A stretch of DNA of 64,000 nt. It comes from Drosophila miranda. Its lineage: Eukaryota; Arthropoda; Insecta; Diptera; Drosophilidae. The position numbers were made by a program, and so were the translations under genes. Each line of letters begins with the position of its first letter. Position 1 is the first letter of the stretch. This document shows, one piece after another, positions 23,241-39,836 of this stretch. The DNA lies in contig NW_022881614.1 of NCBI RefSeq assembly GCF_003369915.1, positions 10,127,001 through 10,191,000 on the forward strand, written 5' to 3'. The notes beneath the pieces are model-generated. The model saw only the letters and a program-made list of their open reading frames with translations, was not told the origin of the DNA and ran no database searches.

Positions 23241-24340
23241 AACGAGGGGTAACGTTGTGAGTTGCTGCGGACACCGCAACTCTACAGTTATACCCGATAC
23301 TTAGTCAGTATGGCTCTCCTCCGGCAGACGCCGCTAATATTCAACGACACGACAAAGAGTGCGTGCGAGAGAGACAGAAAATCAGTCTGAGCGTGACGTC
23401 GGGCGCTGCGTAGCCACTGCAAATTGATTTGTTCCTATTGGCTATAAAAATGATCTGATCTGATCCAGATTCAGCAATCTGATAGATATGGTCATTATCT
23501 ATGATTCTGCGTTTTTAGTTTTCTCGAATGTACAATATTGTGGATGCAACAGATTTTCGTCCTTTGTGTGGGCGGAAGGGGGTGGGGCGAAATTTTGAGA
23601 TACACGTTTTATAGTAAGATCTAACAGAAGTGCGGATACCAAATTTGGTTACTCTAGCCTTAATAGTCTCTGAGATTTTTGAATATCCCCAGATTTTCGT
23701 CCTTTGCGGGGGCGGAAGGGGGTGTGGCGAAATTTTGAAACAAACTCGTCTCGGTCCGATATATTAGGAGTGTGGATACCAAATTTGGTTGCTCTAGCTT
23801 TTTTAGTCTCTGAGATCAAGGCGCTAATGTTTTACTCTAAGCAAAGCCGCCTATGCTACGTGTGTAGGGCGAGAAAAAATGAAATTGTTTTCTTGATGCT
23901 GGCTATAATAATAATACGATCCAATTCAGCTTCCGCAGTCTTAAAGATATGGTCATTCTCTACAATTCTACGTTTTTGGTTTTCTCATATCTTTAAAATT
24001 GTGGATGCCACAGATTTTAGTCCTTTGTGGGGGCGGAAGTGGGCGGGGCGAAGTTTTGAAATATTTTTGTAGCAGTGACATATCACAGAAGTCTGGATCC
24101 AAAACATCGTTGCTCTAGCTCTTATAGTCTTTGAGCACTAGGCGCTGAAGGGGACGGACAGACGGACGGACGGACAGACGGACAGACAGACAGACAGGGC
24201 CCAATCGACTCGGCTATTGATGCTGATCAAGAATATATATACTTTATGGGGTCGGAAACGATTCCTTCTGGACGTTACACCCATCCACTTTTACCACAAA
24301 TCTAATATACCCCAATACTCATTTTGAGTATCGGGTATAA
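23241..24340 (+). mobile_element. DINE-1/mini-me-like element, copy 2 (complete)
   Basis: The most complete copy. A short hairpin (GAGTTGC and GCAACTC flanking a 10-base loop, about 23258-23281) precedes TTATACCCGATAC at 23288-23300. The element ends with the exact reverse complement, GTATCGGGTATAA, at 24328-24340, itself preceded by a small hairpin (ATACTCATTTTGAGTAT). Near the right end are the (GACG/GACA)n tract (about 24155-24198), the core CAATCGACTCGGCTATTGA and the AT tract that define mini-me/DINE elements. No protein is encoded, so movement would need a Helitron-type enzyme from elsewhere. Confidence 0.7.
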
Positions 24341-25550
24341 AAACAAGCGGAAACCGGAAAAGTTGTTGATACAAGTATACAGATGTGAGATTATTGCTTA
24401 TTGGGCGTTTTCTATTTGGGAAGGATGCGGAAGGGTCCTGGGCATTAATTAATTGCCTGCCCCTTCTCTGGCATGATTTATTGCGGGGCATCCTTTTGGC
24501 ATTTTGGTGTATACAGAAATACATTGCGAAAAATTGCGAAATTCTATAGTGGGTGAAAAGTATACCTGAAATCAAATACTTTTTATGTGTCTTTATATAC
24601 GGAATCGTTTTACCAGAGTATTTCTGGAGTGTATTTATAAGGAATCCTATGAATTATCAAATTTGGGTTTCTTTTAAATTGGCTTTAATTAGCTTTCATC
24701 TAACAACTAAATTGAATGGTGAAATTATCCTGATAAGTTCTCTGACGGATCTAAGATAATTGTCTAATATTTTCATAGGTATCTCATGGAATAACATAAG
24801 AAAAGCATCTTTTTATTTAACAAATTCTTCCATATTCGAAATATACTCTACAAGTTTCAGCTTCTTTCTTTTCCAGCTAGCTTAAGGATATATGATATGA
24901 TATGATATATGATACGAACCCATTCTAGTACTAACGATACAATATCTAGTCCTTAAGATCATTGCACTTCTTTTTGTATGGGTTTTATCCAGAAACAAAA
25001 AGAGAAGGGGAATGGGGAATGGGTATGACTGCTGCTGTTGCTGTTGTCTAGCATTTGAGGAGAGCGGTGATCGATCCTCTGCTCAAACAGTGGCAGAGGC
25101 ACACAACCAACTGCATATCCTGCCAGCCTCTATCAACGGCACGAATGCCTGCTGTTGCCCCTGCCACCCTCGTCGCTGCCGCCGTCGGTGCTGCCTCGCC
25201 CATTCAGAAAAAAAGGGCGCACGAAAAAGTTGTAGCTGTTCTCTTTCTGTTTGCTTTGTGGCAGGCAGAGCGATCCGCACCGATCCGATCCGATCCGATC
25301 GTTCAGCGTTCAGCGGCGGAGCAAGCAGGCAGGCAAAGACAGGAGGCATCTGCTTCGGATTAATGGGCTCTCCGAATGCATTTAGCCAGAGTCAGAGCCT
25401 TCAGATAGAGTGCTATATCTGATGAATGCGGGAGTTTTAATGCCTCTCTGCCTTTTATCACAGTTCCAGGATAGGAGCAGAAGCAGAAGAAATTAGGAGA
25501 AAGAAGAGAAGACAGACAGAACGAGAGCAGGGCTATTAGCTCAAGTAAAT
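24341..25550. other. Upstream region and 5' UTR of Kdm4B
   Basis: AT-rich DNA with no conserved frame. The last few hundred bases before the Kdm4B ATG are purine-rich and probably untranslated leader. The start context is CAAGTAAATATG, acceptable for a fly gene. No TATA box placed to explain a nearby start site was evident. Confidence 0.4.
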
Positions 25551-29464
<3,914 letters not shown>

Positions 29465-30390
29465 TTTTAGTTTTTCAATTATTGTTTGTATTATTATTAT
29501 TATTTCTAGTTAATTTAAGCTTATTGTTTATGTTTATTTAAAGTTCGAACGAATGATGCGCGCGCGCTCAAGTGGTGTCCAGTGTGACCAGTTGCTCAGC
29601 CGAAACAGTGCTGCCCATTCCTCAATCATGCGCACACAATTGGGCAGCACTTGAGCTGCGACTTGGCATTTTTTATTTATTTATTTTTTAGATTTGGAAT
29701 TTAATAAAATATTTAAGTTAATTTTATATATAGAATATCTTTTTTTCTCTTCTTACTTCTTATCTGTGAACCAAAGACACTATCCGTTGGCAACACTGCA
29801 CTATCCATCCCCTTAGAAGGGGTGGGGGATGCTCCAACTTTGGCCAATTCACAAATTTTACTTTCGCTGTCTTCCGTTGTACACTCAGTTATTGAAGTAT
29901 TTAAACTATGTATTTTATTTGTTTAGTTATTGCGTTGCGAGTACTGTACAAGAGTTACGATTACGATTGCTATAAACTAGATCTAAGTACGAAAACACAC
30001 AAATTCTACCGACAAACAAAAACCAATCTCTCACTCTGTCTCTCTATATATATATATATATATATTTTTGATATACCTAAAGAAGGTCCTGTACTGTACT
30101 GTATATATAGTGTGTGGGATAAGAGATATTGATATCCCAATGCAACCTACATACATATATGTACATACGAGTATATGTACAAACAGACAAGTACGAGTAG
30201 TTATCATTTTGCACTACATTAGTTTTGATTTCGATTGATTGATTTCGATTTCCATTCCGATTACGATTACGATTGATTTATTGATTTATGCAAATATTAC
30301 ATTCAAACACATCTTTTATGAACCAAACCGAATATGTATTTTCAAAAAAAAAAATATATAAACAAAAGACAATGTGGTCACAACTATTAG

Positions 30391-32683
30391 TTCGTCCTCC
30401 ATCCTGCACACGAACGGCACCGCCCACACGAACGGAGGCGTGGATCCAAACAAAACCCATGACCACCAGCACAACCATCAGCAGCAGCAGCAGCAGCAAC
30501 AGCAACAACAGCCGCAGTACCACTACATCACCACCAGCAGGGAGGACGGACAGACCCCAACTACCATAGTTTTCGAGAACTATAATGGCGGCATGCCCGC
30601 ATCTGTTGCCCCTGCCACGCCCACGCCTGTGTCGGTGGCTGACTCGCCGGCGGCAACAACGACAACCACCACTGCCCTGGTCAACACGGACGGGACGATC
30701 ATCGAGTTCGATGGGAACACCTACGAGGAGTACCATGTGCTCAAGAGCGAGCCGGGGAGCAGCGACTGCCTGAGCAATGGTAGCAGTGCCGTGGCGGCGG
30801 ACATCATCAAGTACGAGCCGCAGCCAGTAGAGGAGGATGACGAGGAGAGTGGCCTGCAGGCGAAGTACGATGACGATGGCCTGCAGGTGAAGTACGAGGA
30901 GCAGGAGCAGGACCTCGACCAGGGGCAGGACTACGAAGAGTACCAGGTGATCAAGGCCGAGGTGGAAGCGGAGGCGGCGGAGCAGGCGGCCGGCGCGGTC
31001 ACCTACACGATCTCCAGCATGACAGACGATCCCAACCAGCAGCCGCAGCAGGCATCCTCCGGGGACCAGCCCAACGCTAGCATGTTGCCCAAGTCGGGAT
31101 CGGCAGCGGCCGCCAAGCAGAAGCGCAAGCGGAAGACGCGCGTCATTGCCGAGGACGAGCAGGGCGAGTACCTGGAGAAGATGAGTGTGCGGGGCCTGGA
31201 CATCGCCCGCTATGAGCACATCATCGACGGGGTGGCCTACTGCCTGGTGTGCGCCAAGAACGACATCTTCAAGACGTTCAAGAACAAGTACAGCTTCCAG
31301 CGGCACGCCTACCTCTTTCACGAGGGCCAGAACCGGAAGATCTTCGCCTGCCCCATCTGCAACAAGGAGTTCTCGCGCCCCGACAAGATGAAGATGCACA
31401 AGAAGGACAAGCACGGCGACGTCCCCATGCCGCCATCGGCCACCATCACGCCCCTCAAGGGGGACGGCACCCCGGCCGAAAAGCGACCGCGAACCTCCCG
31501 CACACCGCGTGTCCGCAAGTCCAAGGCCAGCGACGCAGGCACCCCCACCGGCACGCCCGCCAAGAAGCGCCTGGCGCAGATTGACAGCGTGCTCGACGAT
31601 GTCCAGAACTCGGAGAGCCTCTCCGTGCCGCAATCCCAGTCCCAGTCCCAGCACCAACAGCAGCAGCAGCAGCAACCCATGCAGCACACACTCACAACGA
31701 CGCTGGCGCCCACGACGTCGCAGCCGCAGCAGCTCCAGACACTGCCATCGCTGGACTTCAGCGGGATGATCCTGCCGGGTGGCGCTCAGCTGGCCCTGGC
31801 CAATCCAGGGGCCAGTAGCTCCATGACTCTGCAGCGCGGTGCGACCACGCCCAACGGCGGACAGGCGGGGACGGGGCCCACGACGACGCTCATCTACTCG
31901 AATCAGCTGGAGCTGCAGCAGGCGCTGCTCCAGCAACAACTGCACGGCCAGAGCATCATGATCCAGGACCAGTCGGGTAACCTGGTGCCCCTGCTGCTGG
32001 ACGGAAGTCAAACGATATACACGACGGCCGCGGCACCGCAGCAGCGCGGGCAGGCGTCCACGGCCACGGCCACGTACCAGACGACTCAACCGCAACAGCA
32101 GCAGCAGCAGTTGGTGCAACATCAGCAGCAGCAGACAGTGGTTAAGGTGGAGGGGCAGTCGCAACCCCATTACGAGATGGAGAACGTGACCTACCTGAGC
32201 TCCACGGCGGCGGCCACGCCGGCGACGGCCGAGCAGCAGCACCAACAACAACAGCAGCAGCACGTGATTGGAACGGTGCAGAGCTACCAGATCCTTACGC
32301 CGGATGGCCTGCAGAGCTTCCAACCGAAGCTGGAACCGGGGGAGCTGGGCGATCTGTGCCCCTATTCACAGTACACGTTCCAGCCCACGCTCAACGCGAA
32401 CGCCCTAGACGCGCACACGCAGCAGCAGCACCACCACAACCAGCAGCATCACCACCACCAACAGCAGCAGCAGACGCATCTGCTGCAGCAGCAGCAGATC
32501 GCGACCCACAATCCGCACCAGCAGTTCATGGAGCTGAAGAACGAGCTGCTGATCAAGGGCAGTGACGCGTACACCCTGGACGCCGGCTCCATGTACCACC
32601 TGCCCTTCTCGCCCACATCGATGATCAATGCGGTGAACGATGTGAACACATCGTCCCTGCTGGAGACCAAAGAAATTAGGTAA
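30391..32683 (+). CDS. Gln-rich protein with two C2H2 zinc fingers
   Basis: A single long coding exon of about 764 residues, open from an acceptor-like ACTATTAG at 30390 to a TAA at 32681. It has an acidic N-terminal region (EEDDEESGLQAKYDDDGLQV), a basic patch KQKRKRKTR, then finger 1 (CLVCAKNDIF...RHAYLFH, about 31245-31320) and finger 2 (CPICNKEFSRPDKMKMHKKDKH, about 31350-31410), then long Gln/His-rich stretches and a His/Gln tail. This is the make-up of a nuclear DNA-binding regulator. No in-frame ATG was found at its start, so an upstream exon ending with two leftover bases is needed; the last identified Kdm4B coding donor leaves one. The donor-like ATTAG|GTAAAC at 32679 could extend it. 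I do not recognise the orthologue. Confidence 0.65.
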
Positions 32684-34699
32684 ACACTTCCGCTAATCCC
32701 TCTCCCTAATCTACTCTACTCTACATCCCTTTTCTAGATCTGTCTCTCTGTATCTCTCTATATTTTCCCTAGTGTAACACGCTCGTCTAGTATCTGTCTC
32801 TATATATATATCTCTCTCTCTCTCTCTGTCTTATCCCTAAAATGCACCTCTATCTGTCTCTTTCCGTTGAATCTGTTGAGTAGTCGGCGGCGAAGCTGCA
32901 AGTCGCTTGTGTAACGTTGTGTTTCCCATTTCCACGTATTTAGTGTCGATCAACGCCGTTGTACTATATGCTACTAAAAAAACACTACAACAAGAACAAC
33001 TCATAAGAACAATGAAAGTACAAAATAAAAGTAAAAGCTAAATGAAATGAAACCACCGAAAATGTACATTAAGCATTTACCAGTTTAGTTTTATCTTAGT
33101 CCTATGCATATTTTACTTTATTTAGTATAATTATTCTTTTGTACCGTCTAAGAGTAACCTTATTTACTATTTAGTAGAACTTGGTTGTTTTTTTTACCCA
33201 CGATATTTGCCAACAATTTTGTGAATTTATTTATTGTTTCACCCACTCTCCACGCTGTACATAGAATGTGCCTGGCTGCTTCCTGCCTCATCCTCCAATT
33301 ATCCCCTAATATCACCGTTTATCCCGCCTAACACTCCTAACTCCTAGTGTGATATATAGTAATCAACTTGTTGCCCGGTTTTTGTTCCGAGACATAAGTT
33401 TATGTCCAAATACGTTTTATACCTCAATGCAATTTTGTTCTTTTTCTTTCTTTTCTCTTGTTTTATTTTATGTACACACAACCAACCCACCAACCAACCA
33501 ATCAATCAATCAATCAAACAAACAAACCAATATAACACGCGCGTATGCATAATATCGAAAAAAATCGGTAACAGCTACGATATATCAGAGGCCGTGCTAT
33601 TAGCCCTTTAAACAATCTGAACCGCCATCGAAAGCTGCAGCCAAAGTACCAAAAAAAAATCTAATTTAATAAAATCAAATGAAAACTATAAACTCACTCT
33701 CGCTGAAACAAGAGAAAGCGCCAAGAGTGATAGAAATAGAAAATGCCTCCTCGAGAGAAAAAGCAACGCAAATGGAAGCCAATTTTCAATGTTTGCTGAG
33801 CTGGGCAACCATCAAAATACTTATATATAAAGTATATACCCATAATACTCACTGTCTCAGCTCATCGATCTACCAATCAATCAATCATTCCGCCATCATC
33901 ACTTGTTGTGCCTGTTCCTCTCTCTGTGTGTGTGTTTTGTGTGTAACATCAGAAAATCAAAAAAAGATCCGATCATCATGAAATACTATAAGCTGTATAA
34001 ACGATCCACAGCACACTTAACCAATATATAACATAACAAATTTAACACATAATCAATTAAAATTGGACATTTAGTGCAAGGTATGTGTACTTTTATTTAT
34101 TCGCTTTTCGTTTTTGTTCGTTTCGTTTTGTGTTTTTTGCGTAACCCTTTTCCCCCTCGTTTTGTTACTAACCGAATGTCGTCCCTTCCCTCTACCAATT
34201 GGCTATTTGACCATCTCTTAACGGAATAGTAGGGTCCTGTCCTCACGAATATTCATAGATGCATGTGACAGTGTTTGGCAACATACACATGGTGAGGCCA
34301 GGATTGCACTTGCAACATGCATGTGTGAATGGCTATGGAAAGCGGAAAGGGAGGGGAATAATCCGCAGGCTTCCACACAACATCCACATAACATACATTC
34401 GATTGCCACAAAGCTATCAGTCATTCATATAAGTACAATCATAATTTACTAACCCATATTAAGAGTGACCTAAATTACCAAATTAACAAAACGAAACCAC
34501 ATAAGAAGAATGAAGCAAAATTGCTAATGAAAATGTTCTTTTTTATTTTTTTCTTTTTTCACCCACGAAAATAATTTTTCGTTGGTCCGTTGTTTGTGTT
34601 ATTTCTTATGATTTGCACACGAAAATTCAACATGCGACATGAATCACAAAAAACAACAACCGAACAACAACAGGTTCTTCTAAACACCACAACAACCAC

Positions 34700-36220
34700 A
34701 TCTCCAAGAACAACAACCAGAAGGCAATGTTCAAGCGGCCATACACACCAAGCATTCACATACCCACCACCAACAACAAAAACAACTCCACCACCACCAA
34801 CACCAACACGAACCACCAGAACCAGAACCGTACCCAAAATACTGAAGACTTGCAGCGTCGCCAAGCGGAAGCGAATCGCATTTACTATGAAGAGATCGTC
34901 CTGAAGCAGGCACAATCAAAATCACGTGCCAGGCGCCTAGCCAGCAGCACAAGTTGCAGCGACAGCCACAGGGGCACTCTCAACAGCAGCTTCGTCGACA
35001 AGTTTGCCGACTTTGTTACACACAAGACAAGAATGCCCATGCCCGACCCCAACCACCAGACCCATGCCGTGCCGAATCCCAGAACTAATCCAAATGCTGT
35101 CTCATCTCTCATTCCTCCCCGCAACACGAACAGTGGAAGCAACGCCAACGTCGGCTCTGGAGCTGCTAGCAACTGTGTCTCTGTGGTGAGTGGCAGCGGA
35201 ATCAATGGCTTCAAGGCCGGAGCCAAAAAGACGCCGATGATCCTGCTAGCCGCCCGCGGCCCTAGAAAGCATCAGCCCATCAGCCTCATCAACGGCACTG
35301 CCAAGGCAGGAGCGGGCGGTGTCACGTTGCTGCGCGTCAATTCACAGCTCAGTCGCATCCAGCGACAGGTCATCGTCGCCCCAGAGCAGCAGGTGCAACA
35401 GCAGCAGGAACTGACTGACGAGGAGGCGGAACAAATGGCGGAGCTAGCGGAGGATGAGGAGCTCGACGAAGATCTAGAGGATGACGATGATCTCTCCTCT
35501 TCCACCGCTCAAATCCTGCGCAAATTCCGCATTCCCAAGGGCACGGCCCTGACTGCCAAGTCTGGGGACAACTACCTGGCCATGCCCACGCCCACACCCT
35601 CACCTCCTGGGGGCGTCAATGCGGGTAGCTCCACCGCTGATGCTGGCAACTACATTGAGAACGAAGAGGAGCTCATCGAGGAGGTGCACGAGGATGATCT
35701 GGTCGAGGAGATCATCGACGAAGAGCACTGCGAGGAGCAGCCCGAACTGGAGGATGATGGGACGACGGCCGACAACGATGGCCCATGCCATTCAGTACCA
35801 CCGCCAGTGGCAGCGACTGCCCCGGCGGCCCAGCAGTTGCTGCTCACCTCGGCGCCACAACAGCCGCCGCTGCAGCTGCAAACTGTGAGCTCCAATGGAA
35901 CGGTTACTTACCTAAATCTGCCACCCAATACGATCCTGCTGCAGTCGGCCGATGGCAGTATCATAACAGTCACCCAGGTGACGCATCCGAACAAGGCCGG
36001 CCAGCATCAGTTCATCGCCCTGCCGGGCAACGTGGCTATGGCCGAACCGGCACCACAGGCCTCGGCGGCGCCCACGCAGACCCTGCTCCTGACGGCCGAC
36101 GGCACAGCCATTCCCATAATGGCGAATGTTGCGCCCCAGCAGCAACAACAGCACCACCAGCAGCAGCAACAACAGCAACAGGCGGCTGCTGCTGCTGCTG
36201 CCCAGCTGTTTGCCGCGTAG
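34700..36220 (+). CDS. Acidic/Gln-rich coding exon, unknown function
   Basis: An open exon of about 500 codons ends in TAG at 36218. Visible parts: a basic helical segment (QRRQAEANRIYYEEIVLKQ), a Ser-rich linker, an acidic block (EDEELDEDLEDDDD and EEELIEEVHEDDLVEEIIDEE), the repeated hydrophobic pattern NGTVTYLNLPPNTILLQSADGS / TLLLTADGTAIPI, and a C-terminal Gln then Ala run. The pattern LLLxxADGxxI resembles transactivation or cofactor-binding regions, but this is inference. A Met at 34727 is available; acceptors at 34708 (CTCCAAG) and 34855 (CTTGCAG) would each enter in phase 0. It may be an alternative 3' exon of the finger-protein locus or a separate gene. No lesion seen. Confidence 0.5.
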   Translation: MSKNNNQKAMFKRPYTPSIHIPTTNNKNNSTTTNTNTNHQNQNRTQNTEDLQRRQAEANRIYYEEIVLKQAQSKSRARRLASSTSCSDSHRGTLNSSFVDKFADFVTHKTRMPMPDPNHQTHAVPNPRTNPNAVSSLIPPRNTNSGSNANVGSGAASNCVSVVSGSGINGFKAGAKKTPMILLAARGPRKHQPISLINGTAKAGAGGVTLLRVNSQLSRIQRQVIVAPEQQVQQQQELTDEEAEQMAELAEDEELDEDLEDDDDLSSSTAQILRKFRIPKGTALTAKSGDNYLAMPTPTPSPPGGVNAGSSTADAGNYIENEEELIEEVHEDDLVEEIIDEEHCEEQPELEDDGTTADNDGPCHSVPPPVAATAPAAQQLLLTSAPQQPPLQLQTVSSNGTVTYLNLPPNTILLQSADGSIITVTQVTHPNKAGQHQFIALPGNVAMAEPAPQASAAPTQTLLLTADGTAIPIMANVAPQQQQQHHQQQQQQQQAAAAAAAQLFAA

Positions 36221-37756
36221 GGGCTAATGGGTGGCCAAATGGGTCGATTTTTGAACAGTGCCACCATAATGCCGACCACTTATTTCTTCTAAGAATCGCC
36301 AGTCGATTAAGCAAATGTATCACAGATCAATAAATGGTGTTGCTCATGCGGCAAGGCTTCGACTTCATAGTTAAGCCTTGGCTTGTCAGCAACAGTTTGT
36401 TAGGGTTTCCCAGTTCTCGATTGAAATGGGGCACGGGGAAGGGAAAGAGCAATTTGGGATATAGGGCAATAGAATCAGTATAAGAAACACTCAATAAAAA
36501 AAGCTAAAAAAAAACTTTGATATTACTACAATGTTGGATGTGCATAGAAAATTTATTTTTATACATATAATCGAAAAAGGGAAAATCAAATGTTGTTCAA
36601 CACACCCACACACACAAAAATAACAGACACAGCGTTGTAAGGGAATCAAATATGTACATTTCAAGAAAAAACTTAAGAGCATCTTACATTTAAATTATTT
36701 ATACGACTAAGCTAGCATTAAACGTTAAGTGCAAAGACGAGACACACACCCAAACCAGTTGTAACTACTCGTATTATCCCCGCTGCCCGAATGGAGCGGC
36801 GGAATATGTTTAGCCTAATTTACGACAGTAGCATTGCATCGTATTCATTTCTGACTAGTATATGTATGTATGCACTACTCTGAATAGAAGAGATACGAAT
36901 GCATAGCTACGAATATAATTTTGTTCCTTTTTACGTATCGAGAAATAGAAAAGAAGACCTATTTCATCTAGTATTTCGTCACTAAGTTCACAGTCTATTT
37001 AGTTATTCTTTTTAACCGATATCCCATGCGTATTCATATAGCCCGCGTCACGTCGTCCCTTGTCATTATGGTTTCTTTTAGCTGTTTCATGTTGCATATT
37101 CTTTACGTGAAATATTATACATTTATATGTATGTTTTATTTGCAATCCTGTTATGCCATTCATTTAAGAGTAAGAGAATTCAAGCATAGCACTGACCGAA
37201 CCTACTTTTAAGTTGTGAACTCCGACCCTACCCTGCCCCACTCGATACTTAAAGCTAAAAAGTATTTTTCTTATGATTAATAAACCCCTTCACCTATATT
37301 ACAGTTAAGCACCTCCTACACACACCATTACATAAAATAGCTAACATTAATGGAAGACAATGATTGAAAAACGTATATAAAACTTGTAGTCTAAGACCCA
37401 CAAAAACAAACAAACAAACAAATATGAAAAGAGAGTTGCACTTCTTGTAAGATATACTTCTAGATTAAGGTCTAACGATAAACGAAGCTAAACAGAAAGC
37501 GAATAAAAATCAGCATCTTGAGCAGCCTACAATATGTATAATAACGAGTCTTAAACTAATATTACTTTACGTATATAAATATATATATTTATTATAAACA
37601 ATAAAATACAATTTTAAAAATTTAAAAGTTTACCGTCATTAACCAAAAACAGAAGCCGCCAGAGACTGGAGTCTCTGTCATCTGCTGGTGTCGGATGGTA
37701 CTTTACTAGATTTACTAATTAGTTTTCTCAGGCAACATATTCAGTTCATATTCCAC
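36221..37756. other. Probable 3' UTR and intergenic DNA
   Basis: AT-rich DNA without a conserved frame. AATAAA signals occur at about 36332, 36493, 37279, 37503 and 37600 on the plus strand and could serve the preceding coding exon. The last, in AACAATAAAATAC, lies just before the DUF1091 cluster on the opposite strand. Confidence 0.45.
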
Positions 37757-38638
37757 TTAATTCCCAATTTGTATGGGTATAATGGCGGTTTGCAGCGTAT
37801 CCTGGATATTGGTTCTGTTCATTGGCTTGGTTTTATTTCGTTTCGACGTCACTAGAATCATGGACTGGGCATAGAACTTGATCGTACCCAGACATAGGGG
37901 TGGCTTGTCTCTGTAGTTTTCAAACGAAGTCAGCGAAACTTGGTAGTAACCCAATGGCAGCTTAATAGGCACAACGCTCTCATCTATGAATAAATCACGT
38001 GCAAACATGTGCCCCTGAAATAAAAAGTCACATGAAGATGGCAACTATAGAGTTACAGTTTTCGATCTTACCACAAAGGGCATGAGTGATTGAAGTTGGT
38101 ATAACGTTTGATCAGATTCCACATGTACTTTCCATAAGGGCTATGATTTCTTCGGCCAATAATGTCGCATAGATTAACCAAAACATCCACCAAAAAAGGA
38201 TGATACTTATTGCTGTAGTCTTGTTTAAAGACTTTTATACGAACCTGCAATCGGAAAAGTTAGATCAATGGCTATGGAGTTCAAGTTACAGGGTAATGTT
38301 GCAGCTTTCGCTTACCGTCATATTGTTCACAGGCTGCAGAAAATACACATCCATCTGGGCCACGGCCATATTCCAGTTTATGGCCTTCAGGATGCACGAG
38401 GCATTAGCACTGAGCTTTGGAATGGTGAATCATTCTAAATTCGTCGTCTTATATATTACCTTATATATATAAATATAATAAATAAAAAAATATAATAAAT
38501 AAAATAAATATAAAAATATAAATAAATAAATAAATATAAATGTTCAAATAAACCTTATTTACAACAATTATCTAACAACTACTTTACCACGTTCCAGATC
38601 AGCAAGGCGCCAACAAGTAAAGCCACTGACAAACGCAT
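37757..38638 (-). pseudogene. DUF1091 secreted protein gene A, broken
   Basis: DUF1091 proteins are small secreted insect proteins of unknown function, often in tandem clusters. Exons: 38638-38588 (signal peptide MRLSVALLVGALLIWNV), 38447-38316, 38244-38072 and 38014-37757. Family text includes CILKAINWNMAVAQMD, VRIKVFKQDYSNKYHPFLVD and NFNHSCP. Exon 2 carries TGA in TTNLE*FTIPK, which the context suggests was Trp. Exon 3 is 173 bases against 174 in the intact paralogue; one base is missing after HSCP, so the splice to GHMFARDLF goes out of frame. Both lesions fall in an otherwise well-preserved gene, so loss looks recent. Confidence 0.7.
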
Positions 38639-38850
38639 AATTGCAACTAAAATCCGATTTCGAGATGCGTATGTGAATATAGGTTTCCATTTAAAAAGCA
38701 ATTTACTTTTCTCAATTAAACGATGTTTAAATGTAAATTTAGTTGTTAATTACATTAAATTATACGCAAAGCTGGTATTCACAGCTTGGGTAACATTATA
38801 AACCGATTTAAACCACATTTATTTAACGAATTACAACATTAAAAAACGAT

Positions 38851-39422
38851 TCAGTTCTTATTCTTCGTCATCACTGGTATCATAGACTGGACATGGAAAC
38901 GATGCCACCGGCATGGTCTGGTGGCCTGGTTTGGTAATTCTCCATAATGGTAATGTTGATTTTGTATAGACCTAATGGAAAATAGTTTGGCAAATAAGAC
39001 TCGTCGAGGTAGGCGCCGCGGGCGATCCGCATACGGGCAGGAGTGATTGAAATTCGTAAACCGTTTGGCCACTTTAATAAAAATCACGCCAAAGGGCATA
39101 AAACTCCTCCTCGAAAGGATATCGCATATATTAACGATGACGTCCACAAGAAATGGCTGGTACTGGTTGCTGTAGTCCCTTTTAAAGAGCTGAATCTGTA
39201 CCTAAGCAAGCAGATGCAATTAGTTATGATTTTGGGGTTCGAGGGGTTCGCCGAGAAGGGTTCAGACGGTTCACAGAGCTGTCCACAAATGGCGGAATTA
39301 AATATTTTCTGGAAACTACGAATTACACAGACTATACTTACCACCGTTCCGTGGAGAAAGAGCTGCAGACCCACAAGTGCTATGAAGTACATGTCCAGGA
39401 CTGCAAGATTTATACTGAACAT
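38851..39422 (-). pseudogene. DUF1091 gene B, broken
   Basis: A second member in the same orientation. A signal-like exon reads MFSINLAVLDMYFIALVG and ends at a donor near 39344. The next recognisable part is VQIQLFKRDYSNQYQPFLVD from about 39200 to NFNHSCPY (about 39030). The usual second exon with the conserved Cys is not found between them. After HSCPY the third intron is missing and the reading shifts: RIARGAYLDESYLPNYFPLG is in another frame, then RFHVQSMIPVMTK returns to the first frame before TGA at 38851. Exon loss plus two frame changes make this a pseudogene. Confidence 0.6.
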
Positions 39423-39836
39423 ATTAAAGCATTTAAAAGCCCTATTTTAAAACACTTCACTCGTGAACGATCGCTCACTGACATCTCCCTGATATGTTGG
39501 TTCGGCATGAATGCTTTCATTTAAAGAACACGAGTGTACGCGAATAAATAGAAGCTCCGTCAGCCGTGGCAGCCAGATTGTCCATTTTGGTGGCCCTCGT
39601 TGGACCTGTCCTTCGGTTGAGAGGAGATACTCGGGCTCAGCTTTAGAATGTTAGAAGCTATTATAACTCAAATTTCACTGCTATAGTACTCGCCCAAACA
39701 ATTGGCCAGTTTTTTTTTTTTTTTTTTTAGGATTTAAGTTACCAAGTTACCCGTGAGTAGCGTGGGATTATTTGGCCGCCCGCCTTTTGAAGGTGGAAAT
39801 TGCCAAGTCAAAGAATAGAAGATGTTGGAGTACTGT

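Noticed and set aside
30278..32323. 681-codon minus-strand open frame rich in Leu, Arg and His
   Set aside because: It is the antisense of the Gln/His-rich zinc-finger exon; CAG/CAC repeats read as CTG/GTG leave all frames open. No domain is present.
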